Below, one piece after another: positions 1-4,419 of a stretch of 5,074 nt of DNA. The DNA is from Methanolinea sp. SDB (GTDB taxonomy: Archaea > Halobacteriota > Methanomicrobia > Methanomicrobiales > Methanospirillaceae). A model generated the notes under the pieces. The model did no database searches, had not been told where the DNA came from, and saw only the letters and a program-made list of their open reading frames with translations. The number at the start of each line of letters is the position of its first letter. The first letter of the stretch is position 1. The translations under genes were made by a program, and so were the position numbers. The stretch covers positions 1 through 5,074 of the forward strand of contig LKUF01000017.1 in assembly GCA_001412335.1 (NCBI GenBank), given 5' to 3'.

Positions 1-3000
1 GGAACTGGCCGTCGGCACCGGTGGTGAGCGGGTTTTCATCGGGCTGTATCGGCGGAGAGGAGAGTCCGGTGGGGATATTCACCCAGTTGCCCTCCCCGTC
101 GGGCCACTGGAGCCAGACATCCGCACCGCTGATCCGCACCCCGCTGACGGCATCGTACACGTAGCCCGCAGCCTCGATGCTGACCGGGAAGGTGATGCTG
201 GTTATGATGCAGCCGGGAGTCTCGATGGTGACCTCGGCGTGTCCATGGCGGGGGTAGAAACTGGTGGTGTAACTCCAGACCTGTGGCCCGCCGGTCATCG
301 GAGCGTAGATGTCCGGCTCACCGTCGTCGATGTGGATGCGGATGTTTACCGGTGTATCGGGCGGGCAGGTCGTCTGGTTGAAGGTGAATGTGACCGTATC
401 CCTCCAGTCAAGCGTGGGATCACCCCAGGGTCCGGGAACGGAAGGCGAGATGGAGACATCAGGGGGTAACCAGAGTCTCTTTACAGTTGTGTTCACGCTC
501 ACGGTATTGTCGTCATACCGCGTTTCGTGGGTAGATGTGGTGATATTGGCAGTGTTGGTGAGGACCGTGTCGTACGGAACCGAAGAAGGTATTCGGACAG
601 TCACTGACTCGCTGCCGGTCGACCCGTGCGGAAGGTCGCCCAGGAATTCCCACGTGACGGTCCGCGTCGTCTCGTCGTAGACCGGGTAGTCGGTCCCTGA
701 GACGAACTCGACCGAAGGCGGAAGGTAGTCTGTGAGCACCACGTCTTCCGCGGTGCCGGTCCCCTGGTTTTTGTAGAAGAGCGTGTAGCTCATCTCGGTC
801 GCGTTTTCATGGAAAGCCGGGGCCAGTTTCCCGATCATGAGGTTCGGGGACCCAATATCCGGTCCGATCGCAATGACACTGCCCCTGTCGCGGCTGCCGA
901 AATAGACGACGCCATCAGCCACCGCCGGGCTGGACTTCAACCCCATATCGGTCGTATACTTCCAGAGGAATTCCCCGCTTTCCGCGTCAAGAGCGAAGAG
1001 GCCGCTCTCTCCCGGGTTACCCGTAGCCGTGAAGTATACGACCCCGTTTGCCACCGCCGGGCTGGAATCGATCCATTCCCCTGCATGATAGCTCCAGCGG
1101 TACTTCGGGATTTCGGTATTGAGTGCGTACAGGAAGCCGTCCCTGCACCCGAAGTAGACGATTCCGTCCGCTACCGCCGGGCTGGAGTACACCGGGTCTC
1201 CTGCATCATGAGTCCAGATGTACTCTCCCGTGTCCGCATGGAGGACGTAGAGGTACCCGTCGAAACTGCCGACATAGACCTGCCCGTCAACGACAGCGGG
1301 ACTGGAATAGACCATTCCGCCCGTGGTGAAGTTCCAGACCAGGTCGCCTGTTTCTGCATCGAGAGCATAGACGTTCTTGTCACAGCTTCCAATGTATACG
1401 ACTCCGTCGACAACTGCAGGGCTGGAAAATACCGGGCTTCCCGTCGTGTAGTTCCAGACCAGGTCCCCGGTCTCCGCGTCAAGCGCGTATACGTTGTGGT
1501 CCTTGCTGCCGAAGTAGACGATCCCGTTCGCCACAGCAGGGCTTGAATGGATACCCGCTCCCGTGGTGAAGTTCCAGATGGCAGTCCCGCTCCCTGCATC
1601 CACTGCAAAGAGCTGGCCATGGTAGCTGCCAAAGTAGGCGACACCGTCGACAACCGCGGGGCTGGATACCTCGATGTAGTCCTCCCTGAACCACCAGAGG
1701 CGTTCCCCGGTTTGTGCATCGAACGCATGTCCGCCGACGTAGACAACACCGTCAACGACTGCGGGGCTGGAATCCACGTCATCCCCCGTCGGGTAGCTCC
1801 AGAGCAGCGCACCCTCCGGTCTCGTCCCGCCATCGTCGTATATCCCTGAGTTCCGGAGGTCTGAATGGAACTTCCATGCCATGGATCCCGGGGCGGTTCT
1901 TGCGGTGTGGGTCACCCACTTCTTGTTGACAAGGCCGCCGGTACTCACGGTCCTGGTCTCGAGGGTATACTCGCAGCCAAGGTCGAGTCCGGTCGCCGTG
2001 AAGGTCTGGACCCCCTTTGGGACATTCTCCATGAACTCCCCGTCAAGGTAGACGGTGACATGCGAGAAATTATCAGAAGAGGGATCTGTCCAGTTCCAGG
2101 TGATCCGGTCAGGCAGGTACGTGGTATTGTGGAGGTTTGAGACGCTTTTCGGCGGACACTCCGGAGCAGTCCCAATCCAGACCTCGCAGCCGGAGAAGGG
2201 GTTTGCCGTCCCGATCAGGAGCCCGTCTCCCGTGTTCATCATTGTCCGGAGCCCGTAGTTGTCCGGATCACCAAGCCCGTTCAGGTCCACGGGATACCAG
2301 TGCACGCCGTCAGGGCTCGTCCAGAGGTCGCCTCCCCCTAGGTTGTCTGCCAGGAGCCTGATGACCTGGATCATGCGCTCGTCGTCGGCAAACTCCGGGT
2401 TCATCCGGGCATATTCCTCAATTCGGTCGGAAAAAGCCTGGATTTCCTCGGGCATGTTCGTCAGGTCCGCACTCTCCAGGGTGTCGACGGCCTCGACAAG
2501 GATTTCAGAGGCACCGGGAATATCATCGATAAACCGGGCAAGGGAGAATATGTCGAATGACCCCAGATACAGGTTTCCGTTGTACTCCTCGATCGACCAT
2601 GCATACAGGTTGAACGGGTTCGTGTATCCGGACGGCCAGCCACTCAGCGGTGGGCCCCGGGGGTCCGTGGGGATCTTTGGCTGGTAATTGCCGACGATCA
2701 GGTCCCAGGAGTCGCTGTCGTCCACTCTGATGAGATCGAATCCCTTCACGCCGTCGGTCCCTGTCCCGAACGGGAGGTTCATGGAACCAACGTACAGGTC
2801 GCCATCATAATCACGGATCGTGGCGGCAAGGACGTTCCACGCATCTCCTGCTCCACCGGAGACCACGCAGGTCCAGTCCGATGGACCCGTGGGGGATTCG
2901 ACGGTGCTCCTCCAGATCTCGAACCCGTTGGTCTGGGACGGCCCGATGGGGTTGCCTGTGCCTGCGTACAGGTATCCGTTATGGCTGGCGAGTGAAGCTA

Positions 3001-3763
3001 TCTCGAAGTCAGCGACCTTCTCCCACGTATCCTCGTACGGGGAGGGAGAGGAGGATGCATAGATCCCATCACCCGTCCCGACATAGAGCTTCCCGTTATG
3101 GGAGATCATCGCCCTGGTATCCCGTGAGGGGATACTGGCCGTATTCACTGGAACCCAGGTGGTACCGTCGGTCGATGTCACGATAAGGATCGGTCCGAAA
3201 CCAAACCCTACACCGGCGTAGAGGGCATCTTGCCCTTCGGTATTGGTGAACGTGGTCATGGCCCGGTAGCCGATCCCTTCAGGATAGGTATAGCCGTTTT
3301 GGGGGTTGACAAAGGTTGACGCCAGGTGCACCTGGGTCCAGGCCCCCTCGTGGTAACGCCAGATCTCTGCCCGCATGTCTTCTGACCATGCGATCACCTC
3401 TTCCTGTGTTGGCGGCGTGTGGTTGGGAAGGACGAGAGGCGGTGGCGGTGAGCCGCCTGGTGTGGTCAGGAAAGAGAGGGTCCAGTTCTCGGGAAACACT
3501 CCCCTGGCTTTCATGGCCTGCGCGACAAAGTACGGGATGTTTCGCCCTGTTCCTACGTACAGGTCCCCGTTGAACTCGGCAACGGACCATGCATAATTGT
3601 TCTGCACGTCTCCGAACCCGTCATCGGCGATCTTTTCCAGTTTCGTGAAAGTCGGCAGGCTGGAATCGGCTGCAGCTGTCCCTGCCAGAAGGGCAAGGCC
3701 GATGAGAAGAGCCAGGTACCAGAACGCTGACGGTTTTTTCCAGTTCATATCCCCGTGTTTCAT
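1..3763 (-). CDS. Exported two-propeller surface protein (LYVGT-type propeller, Fn3, PQQ propeller, DUF11, CarboxypepD_reg-like), C-terminus outside window
   Basis: The frame is open from ATG 3763-3761 to the last complete codon at 4-2: 1254 residues with no stop. Start choice: GGAG at 3774-3771 lies 7 nt upstream. A second in-frame ATG (Met6) lacks that spacing. Seen in order: signal peptide 1-32 (Lys9-Lys10, hydrophobic 13-29, Ala-Ala-Ala before Asp33); seven 'LYVGT'-like blade cores at 68, 180, 226, 265, 323, 398 and 515, usually followed by 'G-E-I-W-R'; a helical-looking insert at about 408-474; an Fn3-like domain at 535-626; eight 'SSPAV..G..Y' PQQ-type blades at 660-970 with the A-x-D-x-x-T-G-x-x-x-W signature; DUF11 at about 972-1092; a beta-sandwich of unknown type at 1095-1195; and a carboxypeptidase-regulatory-like domain from 1196 ('AAGYVYDAVSGVRISGADVWL'-type start) that is cut by the edge. 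Twelve N-x-S/T sequons fit an S-layer or envelope location. There are no quinoprotein dehydrogenase catalytic residues and no second signal. Inference: an envelope scaffold or adhesin that binds a partner or polysaccharide; the true ligand is unknown. A C-terminal anchor would be expected beyond the edge. Confidence 0.95.
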   Translation of the reverse strand, partial: MKHGDMNWKKPSAFWYLALLIGLALLAGTAAADSSLPTFTKLEKIADDGFGDVQNNYAWSVAEFNGDLYVGTGRNIPYFVAQAMKARGVFPENWTLSFLTTPGGSPPPPLVLPNHTPPTQEEVIAWSEDMRAEIWRYHEGAWTQVHLASTFVNPQNGYTYPEGIGYRAMTTFTNTEGQDALYAGVGFGFGPILIVTSTDGTTWVPVNTASIPSRDTRAMISHNGKLYVGTGDGIYASSSPSPYEDTWEKVADFEIASLASHNGYLYAGTGNPIGPSQTNGFEIWRSTVESPTGPSDWTCVVSGGAGDAWNVLAATIRDYDGDLYVGSMNLPFGTGTDGVKGFDLIRVDDSDSWDLIVGNYQPKIPTDPRGPPLSGWPSGYTNPFNLYAWSIEEYNGNLYLGSFDIFSLARFIDDIPGASEILVEAVDTLESADLTNMPEEIQAFSDRIEEYARMNPEFADDERMIQVIRLLADNLGGGDLWTSPDGVHWYPVDLNGLGDPDNYGLRTMMNTGDGLLIGTANPFSGCEVWIGTAPECPPKSVSNLHNTTYLPDRITWNWTDPSSDNFSHVTVYLDGEFMENVPKGVQTFTATGLDLGCEYTLETRTVSTGGLVNKKWVTHTARTAPGSMAWKFHSDLRNSGIYDDGGTRPEGALLWSYPTGDDVDSSPAVVDGVVYVGGHAFDAQTGERLWWFREDYIEVSSPAVVDGVAYFGSYHGQLFAVDAGSGTAIWNFTTGAGIHSSPAVANGIVYFGSKDHNVYALDAETGDLVWNYTTGSPVFSSPAVVDGVVYIGSCDKNVYALDAETGDLVWNFTTGGMVYSSPAVVDGQVYVGSFDGYLYVLHADTGEYIWTHDAGDPVYSSPAVADGIVYFGCRDGFLYALNTEIPKYRWSYHAGEWIDSSPAVANGVVYFTATGNPGESGLFALDAESGEFLWKYTTDMGLKSSPAVADGVVYFGSRDRGSVIAIGPDIGSPNLMIGKLAPAFHENATEMSYTLFYKNQGTGTAEDVVLTDYLPPSVEFVSGTDYPVYDETTRTVTWEFLGDLPHGSTGSESVTVRIPSSVPYDTVLTNTANITTSTHETRYDDNTVSVNTTVKRLWLPPDVSISPSVPGPWGDPTLDWRDTVTFTFNQTTCPPDTPVNIRIHIDDGEPDIYAPMTGGPQVWSYTTSFYPRHGHAEVTIETPGCIITSITFPVSIEAAGYVYDAVSGVRISGADVWLQWPDGEGNWVNIPTGLSSPPIQPDENPLTTGADGQF
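2..178 (-). other. Start of a carboxypeptidase-regulatory/SdrD-B-like beta-sandwich, cut by the window edge
   Basis: Residues 1196-1254 run I-E-A-A-G-Y-V-Y-D-A-V-S-G-x-R-I-S-G-A-D-V-W-L-Q-W-P-D-G and end at T-T-G-A-D-G-Q-F. The G-x-V-x-D-x-x-[ST]-G-x-x-[IV]-x-G-A-x-V start and the later T-x-A/D-G-x-F/Y motif are typical of CarboxypepD_reg-like (transthyretin-fold) domains, where the second motif leads into 'W.. L.PG.Y.V'. That last part lies outside the window. A long loop of about 25 residues between the two motifs is rich in Pro and Gly. Confidence 0.7.
488..850 (-). other. DUF11-type repeat domain of the surface protein
   Basis: Residues 972-1092 show the DUF11 pattern: an opening strand, 'YTLFYKNQGTGTAEDVVLTDYLP', 'VEFVSG', a central 'VTWEFLGDLPHGSTGSESV', and a close 'VLTNTANI......RYDDNTVSVNTTV'. 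The N-G-T-A-x-x-V-x-L-x-D-x-L-P and L-T-N-x-A segments are the family hallmarks. Such domains are beta-sandwich spacers in large envelope proteins. Three sequons (Asn987, Asn1073, Asn1091) lie here. Confidence 0.85.
854..1810 (-). repeat. Eight-blade PQQ-type propeller encoded by a 120-bp tandem repeat
   Basis: The Ser-Ser-Pro-Ala-Val motif occurs eight times, at residues 665, 700, 740, 780, 820, 860, 900 and 944. The six motifs from 700 to 900 are spaced by exactly 40 residues, a 120-bp DNA period between 1666 and 1066. The blade consensus is 'SSPAVVDGVVYFGS.D..VYALDAETGDLVWNYTTG'-like, the PQQ/BamB-type repeat. Blade 1 is five residues short between 'VYVGG' and 'AFDA'. Blade 5 has His for Asp in the signature, blade 6 lacks the TG (NTEIPKYRW), and blade 8 lacks the closing Trp. 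Eight copies fit the usual eight-blade PQQ-like fold. The residues that coordinate pyrroloquinoline quinone in dehydrogenases are not evident, so a protein-binding scaffold is more likely than a redox enzyme. Confidence 0.92.
1886..2161 (-). other. Fibronectin type III-like domain between the two propellers
   Basis: Residues 535-626 begin Cys-Pro-Pro-x-x-Val-Ser-Asn-Leu, continue 'ITWNWTDP', a central 'VTVYLDG', then 'TFTATGLDLGCEYTLETRTV' and end at 'HTARTAP'. This is the strand order of an Fn3-like sandwich, including the Trp of strand B and the 'GL.....Y.L' tyrosine corner. The same domain wording is familiar from secreted Methanosarcina and Methanomicrobiales proteins. It carries three sequons (Asn546, Asn557, Asn565). 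Its likely role is a rigid spacer between the two propellers. Confidence 0.72.
2174..3586 (-). repeat. N-terminal degenerate beta-propeller, about seven 'NG-LYVGT' blades
   Basis: In residues 60-530 a blade core recurs: a polar turn 'NG' or 'DG', then L-Y-[VAL]-G-[TS]. The cores begin at residues 68, 180, 226, 265, 323, 398 and 515. Most are followed 10-20 residues later by a G-[FCAD]-[ED]-[IVL]-W-[RT] strand (131-136 EIWRY, 281-285 FEIWR, 477-482 DLWTS, 526-529 CEVW) and then by 'DG..W..V'. Seven copies suggest a seven-blade propeller. Spacing is irregular (39 to 117 residues) because of loops and inserts. I do not recognise a named enzyme family. The pattern is seen in large secreted proteins of methanogens and some bacteria. 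Confidence 0.7.
3668..3763 (-). other. Signal peptide of the surface protein
   Basis: Residues 1-32 show the classic tripartite Sec layout: a charged start (Lys2, Lys9, Lys10), a hydrophobic core from Ala13 to Ala27 (FWYLALLIGLALLA), and a small-residue end Gly-Thr-Ala-Ala-Ala before Asp33. The Ala30-x-Ala32 pattern predicts cleavage between residues 32 and 33. No lipobox cysteine and no twin arginine are present, so this is Sec/type I rather than a lipoprotein or Tat signal. Confidence 0.88.
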
Positions 3764-3770
3764 ATATAAT

Positions 3771-3774
3771 CTCC
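3771..3774 (-). promoter_or_regulatory. Ribosome binding site of the surface-protein gene
   Basis: On the minus strand AAAAGGAG is followed by ATTATAT and the ATG. GGAG lies 7 nt before the start, standard spacing for pairing with CUCC of the archaeal 16S 3' end. It fixes ATG 3763 as the start rather than the in-frame ATG at 3748. Confidence 0.8.
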
Positions 3775-3801
3775 TTTTCGGCAGAGGTGAAACTCACGGA
3801 C

Positions 3802-3810
3802 GATAAAACC
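3802..3810 (-). promoter_or_regulatory. Candidate TATA box (box A) of the surface-protein gene
   Basis: On the minus strand the sequence reads GGTTTTATC. A TATA-like element centred near 3806 would place transcription start about 25 nt downstream, near 3780. That leaves a leader of about 16 nt that just contains the GGAG ribosome site, a common archaeal layout. The match to the TTTATATA consensus is only fair and no clear BRE is visible. Confidence 0.35.
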
Positions 3811-3891
3811 GAATGTCTGCTCATAGTCACGGGAAACGGAGCAATTCGTGCATGGACTGTTATTGTCGGGCAGTCTTTTTGTTCAATCCCA

Positions 3892-3919
3892 CCCGCTATC
3901 TATCCGCCCGCTCTATCCG
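3892..3919. repeat. Short imperfect tandem duplication
   Basis: CCCGCTATCTATCCG (3892-3906) is followed directly by CCCGCTCTATCCG (3907-3919), the same unit lacking one AT dinucleotide. The pair is flanked by the 7-bp direct repeat AATCCCA at 3885-3891 and 3927-3933. It looks like a slippage or small duplication product in non-coding DNA. Confidence 0.5.
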
Positions 3920-4052
3920 TTGAAAGAATCCCATTGGATCCTGGTCCAGCCGTTCCCCTTCGTATGACTGATACCCTGTGCTCTCTCTGCTGCCTCGGTC
4001 CGTTTGTGCCACCTTGTCCGAAAACAGGTAACGATTACTCTCTGGGGTATAT

Positions 4053-4060
4053 CTTATAAA
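4053..4060 (+). promoter_or_regulatory. Candidate plus-strand TATA box
   Basis: CTTATAAA is the best TATA-box match in the intergenic region. Transcription would begin near 4085. That would give the mini-protein gene at 4246 a leader of about 160 nt, or it would drive a separate short RNA. The element is nearly symmetrical, so minus-strand use is also possible. Confidence 0.4.
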
Positions 4061-4094
4061 GATTGTGGTTGTTGTGACATCGTGGAAAAATACC

Positions 4095-4114
4095 TGAAAT
4101 GATACATCATTCCA
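4095..4114. promoter_or_regulatory. Near-palindrome, candidate operator
   Basis: TGAAATGAT (4095-4103) and ATCATTCCA (4106-4114) are inverted copies with one mismatch out of nine, separated by AC. The size and two-fold symmetry suit a dimeric helix-turn-helix regulator. It sits just downstream of the start site expected from the TATA box at 4053-4060, where a bound repressor would block transcription. In RNA it could instead fold as a small hairpin with a UACA loop. Confidence 0.35.
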
Positions 4115-4146
4115 AAAAGGATTGGCGGAGACCGGCGTAGCAGGAG

Positions 4147-4158
4147 TTTTCAATTTTT
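4147..4158 (+). terminator. T-rich patch, weak candidate archaeal terminator
   Basis: TTTTCAATTTTT contains T4 and T5 runs. Archaeal RNA polymerase can terminate at oligo-T on the non-template strand without a strong hairpin. If active, it would end a transcript of about 70 nt begun near 4085. If inactive, it is simply part of the leader of the downstream gene. Confidence 0.2.
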
Positions 4159-4237
4159 CAGGGTCGGGTTGAAATCAAACCTGGATGGCTTCCCGCAATG
4201 CATCATACGCTACCATTATTAACCCATACAGGAATAG

Positions 4238-4243
4238 GGTGAT
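4238..4243 (+). promoter_or_regulatory. Ribosome binding site of the 28-residue mini-protein
   Basis: GGTGAT, preceded by one more G, pairs fully with AUCACC of the methanogen 16S 3' end. It ends 2 nt before the ATG. Because this is the downstream half of GGAGGTGAT, the register is the same as for a GGAGG placed about 6 nt further upstream, so the spacing is normal. This is the main evidence that the mini-gene is translated. Confidence 0.65.
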
Positions 4244-4245
4244 TC

Positions 4246-4332
4246 ATGGAACTTGATGGAAAGACCGTGATCGGTGCAGGTGTGGTGCTCTTTATCATTA
4301 TTGTGGGGATCTCGTACATCTTCCTCATGTAA
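4246..4332 (+). CDS. 28-residue single-pass membrane mini-protein
   Basis: ATG 4246 to TAA 4330-4332 encodes 28 residues. A short polar start (Met-Glu-Leu-Asp-Gly-Lys) is followed by an unbroken hydrophobic helix from Thr7 to Met28 with Gly10, Gly12 and Gly21 (TVIGAGVVLFIIIVGISYIF), about the length needed to span a membrane once. The ribosome site GGTGAT is well placed. Almost nothing follows the helix, so it is a tail-less anchor with only a polar N-terminus. It lies 83 bp upstream of the methyltransferase gene on the same strand and could be co-transcribed with it. I do not recognise the family. Such mini-proteins often stabilise or regulate larger membrane complexes, but no partner is evident here. 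It is too short for coding statistics to settle; the ribosome site and the clean helix are the case for it. Confidence 0.62.
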   Translation: MELDGKTVIGAGVVLFIIIVGISYIFLM

Positions 4333-4340
4333 AGAGCACC
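4284..4340 (+). repeat. Perfect 11-bp inverted repeat spanning the mini-gene stop codon
   Basis: GGTGCTCTTTA (4284-4294) and TAAAGAGCACC (4330-4340) are exact reverse complements with a 35-nt loop. The right arm begins with the TAA stop codon. In RNA the helix could extend by G-U and A-U pairs on both sides (4281-4283 with 4341-4343, and 4295 with 4329). It may protect or process the mini-gene 3' end, or affect readout of the downstream gene. Confidence 0.6.
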
Positions 4341-4341
4341 G

Positions 4342-4348
4342 TATTTAA
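4342..4348 (+). promoter_or_regulatory. Weak candidate TATA box of the methyltransferase gene
   Basis: TATTTAA lies 68 nt before ATG 4416. Transcription would begin near 4370, giving a leader of about 45 nt that contains the hairpin at 4376-4396. The match is partial, and the outer part of the inverted repeat overlaps it. Co-transcription with the mini-gene is an equal alternative. Confidence 0.25.
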
Positions 4349-4375
4349 CCAATTCTTTTCCAAAAAAAGCCTGGA

Positions 4376-4396
4376 ATGGGAGTTCTCCTATCCCAT
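4376..4396 (+). promoter_or_regulatory. Small hairpin in the methyltransferase leader
   Basis: ATGGGA (4376-4381) and TCCCAT (4391-4396) form a perfect 6-bp stem around a 9-nt loop, ending 19 nt before ATG 4416. It is not followed by a T run, so it is not a typical terminator. It could shape access to a start that lacks a ribosome site. Confidence 0.3.
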
Positions 4397-4401
4397 CACA
4401 C

Positions 4402-4419
4402 ATGGCAAAATTTGCATGA
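4402..4419 (+). CDS. Five-codon leader mini-ORF overlapping the methyltransferase start
   Basis: ATG GCA AAA TTT GCA TGA encodes Met-Ala-Lys-Phe-Ala. Its TGA overlaps the methyltransferase ATG as ATGA (4416-4419). Terminating ribosomes could re-initiate there, which would explain why the main start has no ribosome site. The mini-ORF has no clear ribosome site of its own (the only GGAG, at 4379-4382, is too far upstream), so this may be chance. Confidence 0.2.
   Translation: MAKFA

Larger units (their letters stand above)
3764..4245. other. Divergent intergenic region with no supported gene
   Basis: This 482-bp stretch separates the minus-strand surface-protein gene from the plus-strand mini-protein gene. 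It is richer in A and T runs than the flanking coding sequence. The short open frames here (for example GTG 3787 to 4059, and minus 4153 to 3896) have cysteine/proline-rich or low-complexity translations, no convincing ribosome site and no recognisable domain. The stretch does hold candidate TATA elements, a near-palindrome, a T-rich patch and a small tandem duplication, which are listed separately. No tRNA, CRISPR array or mobile element was seen. Confidence 0.75.

Noticed and set aside
309..680. Plus-strand 123-codon frame
   Set aside because: Antisense to the DUF11 region, which is well supported on the other strand; no ribosome site and no recognisable protein features.
809..1546. Plus-strand open frame of 245 codons opposite the PQQ repeats
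   Set aside because: It is a shadow of the 120-bp coding repeat: because the period is a multiple of three, an antisense frame stays open once it is open in one unit. The translation repeats Arg-Arg-Ala-Gly and Val-Asp-Asp patterns complementary to SSPAV and has no domain.
1066..1666. Regular 120-bp DNA repeat as a CRISPR or satellite array
   Set aside because: The units are diverged at synonymous sites, have no spacer structure, and encode an unbroken series of PQQ blades; coding explains the periodicity.
660..1810. PQQ propeller as a quinoprotein alcohol dehydrogenase
   Set aside because: The repeats are structural only: no dehydrogenase catalytic Asp/Glu pair, vicinal disulfide or cytochrome motif CxxCH is visible, and the surrounding domains are envelope spacers.
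1171..1833. Minus-strand 220-codon frame within the PQQ region
   Set aside because: Shifted frame of the same repeat as the surface-protein gene; the Ser/Thr/Arg-rich translation is nonsense, while the overlapping main frame encodes clear blades throughout.
3787..4059. Plus-strand frame from GTG 3787, 90 codons
   Set aside because: Overlaps the probable promoter of the divergent gene, contains Cys/Pro-rich low-likelihood sequence and the small tandem duplication, and has only a GTG start with no good ribosome site.
3896..4153. Minus-strand 85-codon frame in the intergenic region
   Set aside because: No ribosome site, no hydrophobic or domain pattern, and it runs through the TATA box and the near-palindrome.
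4362..4368. A7 run, read as T7 on the minus strand, as a terminator
   Set aside because: No minus-strand gene upstream of it is supported (the right flank is a plus-strand gene), so there is no transcript for it to end.
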